From: Sphingobacteriia bacterium 28-36-52
GTDB taxonomy: Bacteria > Bacteroidota > Bacteroidia > Chitinophagales > Chitinophagaceae
Length of the DNA: 64,000 nucleotides
Assembly: GCA_002281575.1 (NCBI GenBank)
Contig: NCGN01000006.1
Span: forward strand, 62,001-126,000
Direction of reading: 5' to 3'
The position numbers and the translations under genes are program-made. Shown here piece after piece: positions 45,470 through 54,663 of the stretch. The number at the start of each line of letters is the position of its first letter. The stretch's first letter is position 1. The notes beneath the pieces were generated by a model. The model was given only the letters and a program-made list of their open reading frames with translations. It had not been told where the DNA came from and searched no databases.

Positions 45470-45508
45470 ATTTTAGCTTTGGTTTTTTGATCACTTAATT
45501 TCTTAAAA

Positions 45509-45922
45509 ATGAACATTTACGTTGGAAATCTGAACTGGAATATGTCTAGTGAAGACCTGCAAAATCTGTTTGCTCCCTATGGTGAAGTAAGCAGTGCCAA
45601 AATCGTTACCGACAAATTTAACAACGACCGTAGCAAAGGCTTTGGTTTCGTTGAAATGGCTGATGATGATGCAGCTCGCGCTGCAATCGCTGCTTTACAT
45701 GACACTGATGTTATGGATCGCAAAATTGTTGTAAACGAATCTACCCCTCGTCCTGAAGGCGAAAGAGGCGGCTTTAAAAAGAAGCCCTATGGTGGTGGCG
45801 GCGGCGGAAGTCGTGGCGGCTACGGTGGTGGCGGTGGTGGAAATCGCGGTGGCGGTGGATACGGTGGCGGTAATCGCGATCGTGGAAACAGCGGCGGCGG
45901 TGGTGGATACAACAGATATTAA
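45509..45922 (+). CDS. Glycine-rich RRM RNA-binding protein
   Basis: A 137-residue protein. One RNA-recognition motif (1-80) has RNP2 IYVGNL (3-8) and RNP1 KGFGFVEM (43-50). A tail of about 50 residues (85-137) is built of Gly, Arg, Tyr and Asn. Similar small RRM proteins in cyanobacteria and Bacteroidota rise in the cold and act as RNA chaperones; cold induction here is inferred from family and the structured leader. The tail is locally GC-rich because of Gly/Arg codons. Cytoplasmic. Confidence 0.92.
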   Translation: MNIYVGNLNWNMSSEDLQNLFAPYGEVSSAKIVTDKFNNDRSKGFGFVEMADDDAARAAIAALHDTDVMDRKIVVNESTPRPEGERGGFKKKPYGGGGGGSRGGYGGGGGGNRGGGGYGGGNRDRGNSGGGGGYNRY

Positions 45923-45944
45923 TCTATTTAACCTACCGATTTAT

Positions 45945-45978
45945 AAATCTCGTTCTGTAAACAGAACGAGATTTTTTT
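45945..45978 (+). terminator. Intrinsic terminator of the RRM gene
   Basis: The 14-bp arms AAATCTCGTTCTGT (45945-45958) and ACAGAACGAGATTT (45961-45974) enclose AA and are followed by more T. Confidence 0.9.
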
Positions 45979-45995
45979 ATTCCTATATTTAAAAT

Positions 45996-46880
45996 ATGAA
46001 ACAGCAAGAACAGTTAAGTAGCCCAATTGCAGGTTGCATGCGTTGGGGTAAATGGGGCGCTAATTTTTCTACCGCAGCATATAGGTCAATGATTGAAGCC
46101 TGTTTAGCTATTGGAGTAAATAGTTTTGACCATGCAGATATTTATGGAGATTATACGACAGAAGAAGAGTTTGGGGATGCATTAAAAGAAGACAAAACAT
46201 TACGCTCACAAATAAAATTGATTACCAAGTGTGGTATTCAAATGGTAACAGAGAATAGGCCAAACCATAATATCAAATCGTACAATACTAGTAAAAAACA
46301 TATTATTCGTTCTGCAGAACAATCTTTAAAAAACTTTGGAACCGATTATTTAGACGTGCTGTTAATACATCGTCCCGATCCATTACTTAACCCTGAAGAA
46401 GTGGCTGAAGCAATTCAGACATTACAAAAACAAGGAAAGGTTCATTCATTTGGCGTATCCAATTTTTTGCCACATCAAGTAAATATGTTGCGTAAATGGG
46501 TTCCAATACAATACAATCAAATTGAAGTATCAATTATTTGTACTTCCCCATTTTATAATGGAATATTAGACAATTGCATAGAAAATGAAATCATCCCCAT
46601 GGCATGGGCGCCATTAGGAGGTGGCTTGCTTACTGATGATTTGCATCCACATTATAGAAGCATTACCCATGCTGCATCATTACTTGCTGAAAAATATGTT
46701 GCTGGATTAAATGAAATATTGATTGCATGGTTGAACACTCATCCTTCAAAAATTCTTCCTGTAATTGGAACCACTAAATCAGAAAGATTGGCCCAAGCAA
46801 AAGTTGCAGCTTCCATCAAACTAACCCGTGAAGATTGGTTCCTAATGATGAAAGCTGCAACTGGTGAAGATGTAGCTTAA
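45996..46880 (+). CDS. Aldo/keto reductase
   Basis: A 294-residue NADPH-dependent oxidoreductase of the YdhF-like group. The catalytic tetrad is visible: Asp and Tyr in NSFDHADIYGDY, Lys in KLITKCGIQ and His in DVLLIHRPDPL. VHSFGVSNFLPHQ and PVIGTTKSERLAQA form the cofactor region. Physiological substrate unknown. It converges on pgk with a 2-base gap. Confidence 0.92.
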   Translation: MKQQEQLSSPIAGCMRWGKWGANFSTAAYRSMIEACLAIGVNSFDHADIYGDYTTEEEFGDALKEDKTLRSQIKLITKCGIQMVTENRPNHNIKSYNTSKKHIIRSAEQSLKNFGTDYLDVLLIHRPDPLLNPEEVAEAIQTLQKQGKVHSFGVSNFLPHQVNMLRKWVPIQYNQIEVSIICTSPFYNGILDNCIENEIIPMAWAPLGGGLLTDDLHPHYRSITHAASLLAEKYVAGLNEILIAWLNTHPSKILPVIGTTKSERLAQAKVAASIKLTREDWFLMMKAATGEDVA

Positions 46881-46882
46881 TT

Positions 46883-48103
46883 TTATTGAGCTGAAATGGC
46901 TGCAATACCAGGTAATACTTTTCCTTCGAAGTATTCTAACATGGCGCCACCACCTGTACTTACATAACTTACCTGATCTGCAAAATCAAATTGGTTTACA
47001 GCAGCAACACTGTCGCCACCTCCTACTAAGCTAAATGCTCCATTAGCAGTGGCTTCGGCTACAGCAATAGCAATAGCTTTGGTTCCATGTTGAAATTTTT
47101 CCATTTCAAACACACCCATTGGACCATTCCATAAAATGGTTTTAGAACTTTTAATAGTAGCAGCAAAAGACGCTGCGGCTTTGGGTCCAATATCTAATCC
47201 CATCCAACCATCAGGCACTTGATTACTCTGTGCAATATTGGTATTGGCATCAGCAGCAAAATTATCTGCAACAACGCTGTCAACAGGCAGATGAATATTT
47301 ACACCTTTTGCTGCAGCTTTATTTAATATGTCCAATGCAGTACTTAATCGATCTTCTTCGCATAGACTTTTTCCTATTTGACCGCCTTGTGCTTTCATAA
47401 AAGTATAGGCCATTCCACCACCAATTATAATATCAGTAGCACGTTCTAATAAGTTTTCAATAATCAAAATTTTATCACTCACTTTAGCACCACCAATAAT
47501 TGCGGTAAATGGCTTTGCTGCTTTATGTAAAACCAATTCAGCAGCCCTTACTTCACCTTCCATTAATAAACCGAACATCTTATTAGCGGTACTAAAATAT
47601 TGTGCAATTACTGCAGTAGATGCATGTGCTCGATGTGCTGTTCCAAAAGCATCATTTACATAAACATCTCCTAGTTTACTTAGCTTTTCTGCAAATGCTG
47701 CATCACCTTTTTCTTCTTCTTTATAGAATCGCAAATTTTCTAATAATAAAACTTCTCCCGCTTTTAAATTATCAGATTTATCATATGCTTCTTGGCCTAT
47801 GCAATCATTGGCAAATTGCACCAATACTTCTTTACTCATTGCATTAGTAAGTAAAGCTTGTAAGTGACCTATGATATGTATTAATGAACTTTTTGTTTCT
47901 GGTCCTTCTTTAGGTCTACCCAAATGACTCATCAATATAACGGCACCACCCTCTTGCAAAATTTTCACAATTGTAGGAACTGCAGCACGCATACGGTTGT
48001 CGTCGCCAATGGCGTAGGTTTGCTTATCTAAAGGCACATTAAAATCTACTCGAATAAGGGCTTTCTTTCCTGAAAAATTAAAAGCTACAAAAGGACTCGT
48101 CAT
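46883..48103 (-). CDS. pgk: Phosphoglycerate kinase
   Basis: A 406-residue glycolytic enzyme interconverting 1,3-bisphosphoglycerate + ADP and 3-phosphoglycerate + ATP. Marks include [65 protein letters not shown] and [12 protein letters not shown]. Second in the gapA-pgk pair, which are separated by a terminator, so expression can be uncoupled. Confidence 0.97.
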   Translation of the reverse strand: MTSPFVAFNFSGKKALIRVDFNVPLDKQTYAIGDDNRMRAAVPTIVKILQEGGAVILMSHLGRPKEGPETKSSLIHIIGHLQALLTNAMSKEVLVQFANDCIGQEAYDKSDNLKAGEVLLLENLRFYKEEEKGDAAFAEKLSKLGDVYVNDAFGTAHRAHASTAVIAQYFSTANKMFGLLMEGEVRAAELVLHKAAKPFTAIIGGAKVSDKILIIENLLERATDIIIGGGMAYTFMKAQGGQIGKSLCEEDRLSTALDILNKAAAKGVNIHLPVDSVVADNFAADANTNIAQSNQVPDGWMGLDIGPKAAASFAATIKSSKTILWNGPMGVFEMEKFQHGTKAIAIAVAEATANGAFSLVGGGDSVAAVNQFDFADQVSYVSTGGGAMLEYFEGKVLPGIAAISAQ

Positions 48104-48139
48104 AAATAAATATTTAAAGGCAATTTAACCAAAAAACAA

Positions 48140-48167
48140 AAGCCGTCCCGAAAAATCGAAACGGCTT
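48140..48167 (-). terminator. Terminator between gapA and pgk
   Basis: AAGCCGT (48140-48146) and ACGGCTT (48161-48167) form the base; inner CG pairs (48149-48150 with 48157-48158) extend it. On the minus strand a T-rich run follows. It should end most gapA transcripts before pgk. Confidence 0.75.
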
Positions 48168-48187
48168 CTAAAGCTATTATTAAAAGA

Positions 48188-49201
48188 TTATTTGCTGATT
48201 AATCCTGCAAAGTAATGAACAGTTCTAACCAACTGACTTACATAACTCATTTCGTTATCGTACCAGCTCACCGTCTTCACCATTTGAGTATCACCAACAG
48301 TCATTACTTTTGTTTGAGTAGCATCAAATAAAGAACCAAAATGGGTTCCAATAATATCTGAACTTACAATTTCATCTTCGTTGTAACCAAAACTTTCGTT
48401 TGCAGCAGCTTTCATTGCAGCATTGATTTCTTCAGCAGTTACTTTTTTACTTAAAATAGTAGTTAACTCTGTTAATGAACCAGTAATAGTTGGTACACGT
48501 TGTGCACTTCCATCTAGTTTACCTTTTAACTCAGGTAATACTAATCCTATTGCTTTAGCCGCACCAGTACTATTTGGAACAATATTAGCTGCAGCTGCTC
48601 TTGCTCTTCTTAAATCACCCTTAGGATGAGGCGCATCCAATGTATTTTGATCGTTGGTATAAGCATGAATGGTGCTCATGATACCAGTTAAAATACCGTA
48701 TTGATCATTCAACACTTTAGCCATTGGTGCTAAGCAGTTGGTAGTACAAGAAGCACAAGATATAATGGTTTCAGAACCATCTAAAATGCCATGATTTACA
48801 TTAAACACAACGGTTTTTAAATCGCCAGTAGCTGGAGCTGAAATGACTACTCTTTTAGCACCTGCTTTAATATGCGCTTCTGCCTTGTCTTTATCAGTAA
48901 AGAATCCAGTTGACTCAATCACAACATCAACACCATGCGCACCCCAAGGAATCTGAGCCGGATCACGTTGTGCATATATTTTTACAGTTTCACCATTTAC
49001 AACAATTGAATCATCTGTTGAAGTTACAGTAGCATCAAAACGTCCTTGTGCACTGTCGTATTTTAATAAATGTGCCAATACCGCTGGACTGGTTAAATCG
49101 TTGATTGCAACCACATCTATACCCTTCATATTGTAAATCTGACGAAATACCAAGCGACCGATTCTTCCAAAACCGTTAATAGCAACTTTTACTGTACTCA
49201 T
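48188..49201 (-). CDS. gapA: Glyceraldehyde-3-phosphate dehydrogenase, type I
   Basis: A 337-residue glycolytic NAD enzyme: [16 protein letters not shown] at the N-terminus, catalytic Cys 152 in [26 protein letters not shown] and [16 protein letters not shown]. Position 35 is Asp in INDLT, the usual residue of NAD-preferring enzymes. It lies upstream of pgk on the same strand. Confidence 0.97.
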   Translation of the reverse strand: MSTVKVAINGFGRIGRLVFRQIYNMKGIDVVAINDLTSPAVLAHLLKYDSAQGRFDATVTSTDDSIVVNGETVKIYAQRDPAQIPWGAHGVDVVIESTGFFTDKDKAEAHIKAGAKRVVISAPATGDLKTVVFNVNHGILDGSETIISCASCTTNCLAPMAKVLNDQYGILTGIMSTIHAYTNDQNTLDAPHPKGDLRRARAAAANIVPNSTGAAKAIGLVLPELKGKLDGSAQRVPTITGSLTELTTILSKKVTAEEINAAMKAAANESFGYNEDEIVSSDIIGTHFGSLFDATQTKVMTVGDTQMVKTVSWYDNEMSYVSQLVRTVHYFAGLISK

Positions 49202-49240
49202 TGATAGCTGTTTTAATTTGATTAATTAGCGTTAGGATGG

Positions 49241-49248
49241 CAAATTTA
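49241..49248 (-). promoter_or_regulatory. Putative -7 box for gapA
   Basis: On the minus strand this reads TAAATTTG, matching TAnnTTTG, 39 bases before the gapA ATG. No convincing -33 element. Confidence 0.45.
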
Positions 49249-49286
49249 CAGTTTCTAAAATCAATTTGCGTAATTTGATAAAAAAG

Positions 49287-49318
49287 TTTGGCAGAAAACA
49301 ATTTGCCTCTTATTTTTG
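49287..49318 (+). promoter_or_regulatory. Consensus promoter of tRNA-Glu
   Basis: TTTG (49287-49290), exactly 20 bases, then TATTTTTG (49311-49318). The tRNA begins 21 bases downstream of the -7 box. Same geometry as the rpsF promoter. Confidence 0.8.
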
Positions 49319-49339
49319 CAACCCGAAAGATAAAACCAT

Positions 49340-49411
49340 GGCCGGTTCGTCTATCGGTTAGGACAGCCCCCTTTCACGGGGCAAAGACGGGTTCGATTCC
49401 CGTACCGGCTA
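49340..49411 (+). tRNA. tRNA-Glu (anticodon TTC)
   Basis: A 72-nt cloverleaf. The acceptor arms GGCCGGT and ACCGGCT pair (first pair G-T wobble). The D-arm starts GTCTA. The anticodon stem GCCCC/GGGGC holds loop CTTTCAC with anticodon TTC, and the T-arm is GACGGGTTCGATTCCCGT. The discriminator is A and no CCA is encoded. Confidence 0.96.
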
Positions 49412-49413
49412 CA

Positions 49414-49597
49414 AACGCCTTTTCAACGAAGTTGAAGAGGCGTTCTTCATTTGGAGACGACCCAAGCTTGCTTGAGGTCGTAGACAAATGGAGAACGACT
49501 GCAGCAGCGAAGCTGGTGCAAAGGCTTTGGGTAAGGCCACATTTATGGAAGACATTACGAACGAAGTGAGTAATGTCAATCCCTTACACACGAAGTG
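49414..49597. repeat. Array of hairpins, mostly with GAA loops, after tRNA-Glu
   Basis: Consecutive self-complementary units lie in this 250-base gene-free stretch. (1) 49414-49427 pairs with 49431-49444 around GAA. (2) A long imperfect palindrome spans 49441-49497, with inner arms CAAGC and GCTTG around TT. (3) GCAGCAGC (49501-49508) pairs with GCTGGTGC around GAA, with one mismatch. (4) GACATTAC (49551-49558) pairs with GTAATGTC (49570-49577), its loop containing ACGAAGT. (5) CAC and GTG enclose GAA at 49589-49597. Units 1 and 2 share four bases, so they compete. No coding potential is convincing. Confidence 0.65.
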
Positions 49598-49661
49598 AAG
49601 CCGACAATCCCGTTTAAAACAGCATTTTATTTCAAGCACGCCTCTTATTAAAAAGTATAAT

Positions 49662-50051
49662 ATGAGAACTTCTTTTATCGCAATATTTATACTTGGACTA
49701 TTACAATTATCGTGCACCAAAAAAGATGACTTAACTACTACTACATTCCAAGTGAAAATCATTAAAGAAATATGCAATGATGCCATTTTGCAATTAACAG
49801 ACACCAGTTATAAACAATATGCCGAAAATGGATTTCTATTTGAAGGCAAATTGTACGATCAAGTTTTTTTTACCAGATTCAGTTGCGAAGACCGAACAAA
49901 AATGCAAACCCTTACCAGCGATCTTATTGGATTCGTCATTACCATTAAATTAGTAAATCAAACGAAATCGGAACCTAATTGTGTTACCTGCGCAGCAACC
50001 CTAAGTAGCAGACCCACCAAATCAAATTTTATTGAAGTAATAGGTTTATAA
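49662..50051 (+). CDS. Small lipoprotein of unknown function
   Basis: A 129-residue predicted lipoprotein: signal peptide with lipobox LQLSC (Cys 18), then a compact domain with four further cysteines (EICND, FSCED, PNCVTCAA). The even number and CxxC spacing suggest disulfides in the periplasm or at the surface. I do not recognise the family. It is convergent with the SusD gene, and the shared terminator follows immediately. Confidence 0.7.
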   Translation: MRTSFIAIFILGLLQLSCTKKDDLTTTTFQVKIIKEICNDAILQLTDTSYKQYAENGFLFEGKLYDQVFFTRFSCEDRTKMQTLTSDLIGFVITIKLVNQTKSEPNCVTCAATLSSRPTKSNFIEVIGL

Positions 50052-50054
50052 AAA

Positions 50055-50076
50055 AGAGGCCGCTTTTGCGGCCTCT
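50055..50076 (-). terminator. Intrinsic terminator of the susC/susD operon
   Basis: AGAGGCCGC (50055-50063) and GCGGCCTCT (50068-50076) enclose TTTT. The U-tract is on the minus strand, so it ends the susC/D transcript; the plus side lacks a T-run. Confidence 0.88.
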
Positions 50077-50096
50077 GAAAAAATAAAAATTTATTT

Positions 50097-51467
50097 CTAT
50101 CCACCAGAATATAAATCCCAGTTAATCTCTGCTTGAGGGCGAGGAAACTGTTTAAATATTGTTCCTTGATCAAAGGACGTAGGAATTGTATTTAATCGAT
50201 CGTATCTACGCGCATCAATCCAACGATGTCCCCATGGCTCAGCCCACAAAGAATAACGACGTTGATATAAAATCTCATTAATTAATGCAGCCTGAGAAGT
50301 TGCTCCACCATAATTGCCAATAGAAGCAGCAGTTCTGATAACATTTATTGCATTCACTGCGTCAGTAGTTTGATTTAACTGTGCATGAGCTTCTGCTTTA
50401 ATTAGAATTAATTCTTCATTCTTAATGAAAGGCATTGCCGCTGTATTTGTTGCCCATCTTTTATCTTGATGTGTTCCAACCAGAGGGGTTGCATCAGTTG
50501 TTACTATAACAGGTGCAGAACGCTGATGAAACTTTGCAGCTACTCTTGAGTCACCAGGTGTAGCATCTGCTATTACTGAAGGATGTACTACAATAATAGT
50601 ATTGATATTTGCATCCAATACATAAAACATAGGATTAAATCCATCTGGCGGTGCGCCAAAAGAATGTGAAGGACCAGCAGATAATGGACCGGTTAAATTC
50701 ATAAAAGATTGATTTAATGCATTCAATGCCCCTTGCCAATCTTTTCTATAAATGGCTACTCTAGCAGTAATAGCTTTATTTAGGCGTTTTAATCCATCAA
50801 TATTATTAAACCCATTAAAGCCAGCAGTTAATGTAAATGGAAATACAGATCCAGCATTATTTAAATCATTATAACCAGCAGTTAACAATGAGTCAATAAA
50901 ACCTAATGCAGCTGTATATGACCTTACAGGACCAGGTTTAAGTGGATCTTTAATATCTGTTCTTATCCCATTCTCATACAACCAATTAGCGGGAATCAAA
51001 TATTGATAAGCCATAATTGTTTTTGCAAAACCAGCCAATGCATTTTTTTCTTGCGTTGTTAATGCACCTGAATTATTTGCTGCATCAATCAATACCAAAC
51101 CTTGCTTGATAGCTTGATATGGAGTAGCATATGATCCGCCACCAGTAGCGCCAAATCCAAAATATGCCGCATCGGGAACACGGCCTGCCTGACCCAACCA
51201 ATCAGTTTGAAAACGAGGATCGGAAGCATTTAAGTACCAGATTTCTCTACCGAATGTATTCCACGCTTGACAAATATTGGTCACATATCCTTTATGTCTT
51301 TGTTCTAGCCCAGTTACCAGAAACTGTATTTGTCTACGAGAGGCATTATTAGAAACACTAGCCTCACTTGGATTATTGGGATCTGTAAGCTCTTTTACTT
51401 TAAGTGGGTTACAGCCAAAAAGAAAGGCGACCACACTCGAAAATATAAATATTTGAAACTTTTTCAT
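50097..51467 (-). CDS. SusD/RagB-family nutrient-binding lipoprotein
   Basis: A 456-residue lipoprotein (lipobox LFGC, Cys 19) with SusD helical-repeat features: QFLVTGLEQRHKGYV, the FAKTIMAYQYLIPANW segment, LNKAITARVAIYRKDWQGAL, MPFIKNEELILIKAEAHAQL and ILYQRRYSLWAEPWGHRWIDARRYDRL near the end. It sits on the cell surface as a lid over its partner SusC, encoded 11 bases upstream. No glycoside hydrolase or protease gene is nearby, so the nutrient cannot be inferred. Confidence 0.94.
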   Translation of the reverse strand: MKKFQIFIFSSVVAFLFGCNPLKVKELTDPNNPSEASVSNNASRRQIQFLVTGLEQRHKGYVTNICQAWNTFGREIWYLNASDPRFQTDWLGQAGRVPDAAYFGFGATGGGSYATPYQAIKQGLVLIDAANNSGALTTQEKNALAGFAKTIMAYQYLIPANWLYENGIRTDIKDPLKPGPVRSYTAALGFIDSLLTAGYNDLNNAGSVFPFTLTAGFNGFNNIDGLKRLNKAITARVAIYRKDWQGALNALNQSFMNLTGPLSAGPSHSFGAPPDGFNPMFYVLDANINTIIVVHPSVIADATPGDSRVAAKFHQRSAPVIVTTDATPLVGTHQDKRWATNTAAMPFIKNEELILIKAEAHAQLNQTTDAVNAINVIRTAASIGNYGGATSQAALINEILYQRRYSLWAEPWGHRWIDARRYDRLNTIPTSFDQGTIFKQFPRPQAEINWDLYSGG

Positions 51468-51478
51468 GTGCTAATGGT

Positions 51479-54451
51479 TTAGAAGTCAATTTGTAAGTGA
51501 AAAAATAATCTTCTTGATGAAGGGTATGGAGCAACATCTACGTTATTTGCCAAAGCTTGTGCACCAAATGTAGATGTTTCAGGATCATAGCCTACATACT
51601 TGGTTGCCAAGAAAACATTGTTACCAGAAATTCCAATTCGTGCACGTTGAATAATATTTCCAAAAGTCTTACTCAATGTTTCTTTAGGCAATGTATAATA
51701 CAATCCTACTTCACGAATTTTCAAAAATGTAGCATCTTGAACCCAACGTCCTGCGTTGTTAAATGGAGAAGGAGGACGTTGACGGCCATTAGGTATTCCG
51801 TCTTTATTATCATCATTAAACCAACCTTTTGTAGTTCCACCTCCATCTGTTAAAAAGGAAGTAAGGTTAATATTATCTCCGCCACTTCTGTACTCTGTTA
51901 AAATGCTTAAATCAAAATTCTTTAAGAAAGTGATATTGTTAGACCAAGATGTTGTCCAATCTGGTTGAGCATTACCCCAAACAGTAAACACGCCTGGGGA
52001 AATTGCAGGCGTTCCCACAATAGTAGTTGGTGCTACTCCCTGCTGAATTAAAAATGTACCTAATCCTGCACCAAATGCACCCGTGGTATATGATGGAATA
52101 CCTAGCTTTGTAATTAATACATCATTCTTCCACCACAGTAAACGGGAAAACCATCTAAAGTTTGGTTTTTGAACAATGGTACCAGACAATCCAAGTTCAA
52201 TACCCTTGTTGCGCATCTCAGCTTCATTGCTAATGGTGCTTACTACACCAGTTGCTGGTGATAATGTTAAAGGCTGCAAGTTGTTCTTAGTTGTCTTTAC
52301 ATAATAAGTGGCTTCAAATAAAATTTTATTATTCAAGAAACCCGCATCTATACCAAATTCAATTTCTTGTGCACGCTCTGGTAGAATATTGGTATTACCC
52401 ACACTTGTTGCAACGGTTGAACCCAATAATCCACCAATATTCACTCCACCTAATGAGGTAAAAGTTGCTCCAAAAGGAACAGGCCCTGCAGTTTGGCCAT
52501 AAGCAATTCTTGGCTTGAATTGAGAAATAGCATTGATTTTCCAGAAATCAAAATTAGTCAAGTTAACTGCCAATGATGCTTTAGGAAATGCGTAAAAACG
52601 ATTGGCATTTCCATTCGTATTTGATTTATCCCAACGCATACCAACAGTTCCAATAATTTTATCTTCAAAATTCATTTGTTGTTGAACAAATAAACCCACA
52701 TCACTCTGCGTGCTTTCAAATTGTGATTCCACTTCTTGAACAGTTGCCTGCTTAATATTTGATTGGCCTGGTGCTAATCCGCGGCCACGATTAAATAAAC
52801 CATTGTTTTTAAAATCAAGTCTTACCATACCCACTTGGGTACTCATATTAACACGCTTCACTTGCCAATCGTAAACAAATGCAGCTTGAATATTGGTGTT
52901 CATGGTTTCTTGTCTTCCAACCAAAACATCTCCTGGATTTGCTTGTCCACGTTGGAACTGTAAATCGTCAGGTAAATAAACCTTTGTTGAATTCTGAAGA
53001 AAATCAATACCTCCGTTTAATTTAAACTTTAATTGAGAGCGTTCATTTTTAAATAAGTTAACGTCTAAGCCAAAAGATTGAATAAAACGATTGACCAAAG
53101 AATTATTAATTGCATTATCCGTAACTGCTACTGGATTTTCAGCAAAATAAGGACTAGTTGGATATACCCCATTTACTGGTCTTAAATCAAAGTAGTTTGG
53201 CACATACGCAATATTGTACCCAATACTAGCACCAGAGTTGTTTTGATTTCCAGTAAATCCTCTGTCAGTGCTTGTTCTGATGTAATTAGAATTAACAGTC
53301 AAAACAATATCCTTAGAAAGCTTATGCTCCAAATTTGCTCTGATTGACTGTCTTTCAAAGCCAGTCTTTCTTACTATACCGCCTTCATCCGTTAATGAAC
53401 CTGAAACAAAGAATTTAGTTTTTTCATCACCTCCCCGTATACTCAATCTAGAATTCATTAATGAAGCAGTATTACCATAAAAATAATCTTCGTAATTCAC
53501 AAAATTATTCGCAGCAACAGCACTTTGGAATCTAGACAATTCAATTGGTCTTCTTGCAACTGGAAAAAAAGTATTGATTTTAGCTTCACTCCAATTATCT
53601 ACTCCCATCAATTTTAATGGTCTGCCAAAGCCAATATCTTGCCCAAAACTGATAGTAGTTTTACCTGCAGCACCCTTTTTAGTAGTAATTACTAACACCC
53701 CAGCATTAGCGCGTGTTCCATAAATTGCAGCTGCAGACGGTCCTTTTAAAACTTCAATATTTTCAATGTCAGCAGGGTTAATATCTGCTAAACGATTGGC
53801 GCCATCGTCTTGATTTGCACCTCCAGCACCAGTGACTGAAGCTCTTCCAGTTCTTTGAAAATCATTACTGATGTAAACCCCATCTAACACTATCAAGGGA
53901 GCTGATGCTTGAGTTAAACTAGACAAACCACGTAATTGGATATTAATACCACCGCCTGGTGCACCAGAATTCATTCTAATATTTGCACCTGAAACTTTGC
54001 CGTAAAGCGCTCCATCTGCAGTTTGAATTTGTGTAGTTCCGGTTAAATCTTTAGCAGAAACAGTAGTTACCGCGTTGGCAAGATTTGAACGCTTAATGGA
54101 AGAAGCCAATCCTGTTATAACCACTTCTTTAAGAGAACTAATTTCTTCTTCCATATTAAAGTTAGCTGCGGGCTTATCAGCTGAAAGCGACACTTCTATA
54201 GTTTTATATCCAACGTACTTTAATATTAATACAGCCGATTTACTATTTATCTTAATTGAGAAATTACCGCTAGCATCCGAAGTGGTAACCAGCTTGGTTC
54301 CTTTAATTGTTATAGATACCCCAGCAAGTGGATTACCGGTTACACTTTCTTTTACTGTTCCCGAGGCTGTAAACCCTTGGGCATCTGCTTGAATACCCTT
54401 CATGAAAAAGAGTAATAAAAAAAGCAGTTTAATCAAATAAAGTTTCTTCAT
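51479..54451 (-). CDS. SusC/RagA-family TonB-linked outer membrane transporter
   Basis: A 990-residue receptor: signal peptide (1 to about 24), CarboxypepD_reg domain (about 27-105, ASGTVKESVTGNPLAGVSITIKG), TonB-box region (LKEVVITGLA), plug domain (about 110-245, IQLRGLSSLTQASAPLIVLDGV, IENIEVLKGPSAAAIYGTRANAGVLVITTKKG) and a beta-barrel ending LFFHLQIDF. It imports a substrate delivered by SusD using TonB/ExbBD energy. First gene of the pair; the next 212 bases upstream hold no recognisable regulator. Confidence 0.96.
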   Translation of the reverse strand: MKKLYLIKLLFLLLFFMKGIQADAQGFTASGTVKESVTGNPLAGVSITIKGTKLVTTSDASGNFSIKINSKSAVLILKYVGYKTIEVSLSADKPAANFNMEEEISSLKEVVITGLASSIKRSNLANAVTTVSAKDLTGTTQIQTADGALYGKVSGANIRMNSGAPGGGINIQLRGLSSLTQASAPLIVLDGVYISNDFQRTGRASVTGAGGANQDDGANRLADINPADIENIEVLKGPSAAAIYGTRANAGVLVITTKKGAAGKTTISFGQDIGFGRPLKLMGVDNWSEAKINTFFPVARRPIELSRFQSAVAANNFVNYEDYFYGNTASLMNSRLSIRGGDEKTKFFVSGSLTDEGGIVRKTGFERQSIRANLEHKLSKDIVLTVNSNYIRTSTDRGFTGNQNNSGASIGYNIAYVPNYFDLRPVNGVYPTSPYFAENPVAVTDNAINNSLVNRFIQSFGLDVNLFKNERSQLKFKLNGGIDFLQNSTKVYLPDDLQFQRGQANPGDVLVGRQETMNTNIQAAFVYDWQVKRVNMSTQVGMVRLDFKNNGLFNRGRGLAPGQSNIKQATVQEVESQFESTQSDVGLFVQQQMNFEDKIIGTVGMRWDKSNTNGNANRFYAFPKASLAVNLTNFDFWKINAISQFKPRIAYGQTAGPVPFGATFTSLGGVNIGGLLGSTVATSVGNTNILPERAQEIEFGIDAGFLNNKILFEATYYVKTTKNNLQPLTLSPATGVVSTISNEAEMRNKGIELGLSGTIVQKPNFRWFSRLLWWKNDVLITKLGIPSYTTGAFGAGLGTFLIQQGVAPTTIVGTPAISPGVFTVWGNAQPDWTTSWSNNITFLKNFDLSILTEYRSGGDNINLTSFLTDGGGTTKGWFNDDNKDGIPNGRQRPPSPFNNAGRWVQDATFLKIREVGLYYTLPKETLSKTFGNIIQRARIGISGNNVFLATKYVGYDPETSTFGAQALANNVDVAPYPSSRRLFFHLQIDF

Positions 54452-54663
54452 ACAGTTTTGTTTTTAAGAATCCTTAAATAAAGGATTTCATAATTATTAA
54501 ATTATTGTCCTTAGATGAATTTAATAAAAAATAATATCAACATAACGCAGGTTCTTTTATTTACAACCAGCGGCTATAAATCAATAGGGGCTTACTTTTA
54601 TTATTAAAATTTTATAGATAAAAGCTATATTGCTATTGCCAAATAAATCTAAATGTTACAAGC

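Noticed and set aside
45789..45992. A second frame inside the Gly-rich tail of the RRM gene
   Set aside because: It is a run of Val and Ala produced by reading the GGN repeats in another frame; the RRM frame explains the region.
49288..49569. An open 93-codon frame running through the tRNA-Glu gene
   Set aside because: It covers the whole tRNA and the hairpin array, has no homology I recognise, and its codons simply reflect structural RNA sequence.
49340..49661. tRNA-Glu as an attachment site for an integrated element
   Set aside because: No integrase gene and no second copy of the tRNA 3' end were noticed in the following sequence; housekeeping-type genes follow.
49409..49804. A minus-strand 131-codon frame over the hairpin array and the small lipoprotein gene
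   Set aside because: It overlaps the convincing lipoprotein gene (signal peptide and lipobox) and the tRNA end; composition is atypical for this genome.
54452..54663. Regulatory sites in the 212-base gap between susC and the SRAP gene
   Set aside because: No clean TAnnTTTG box, palindrome or SOS-like box was found on either strand, so nothing is annotated there.
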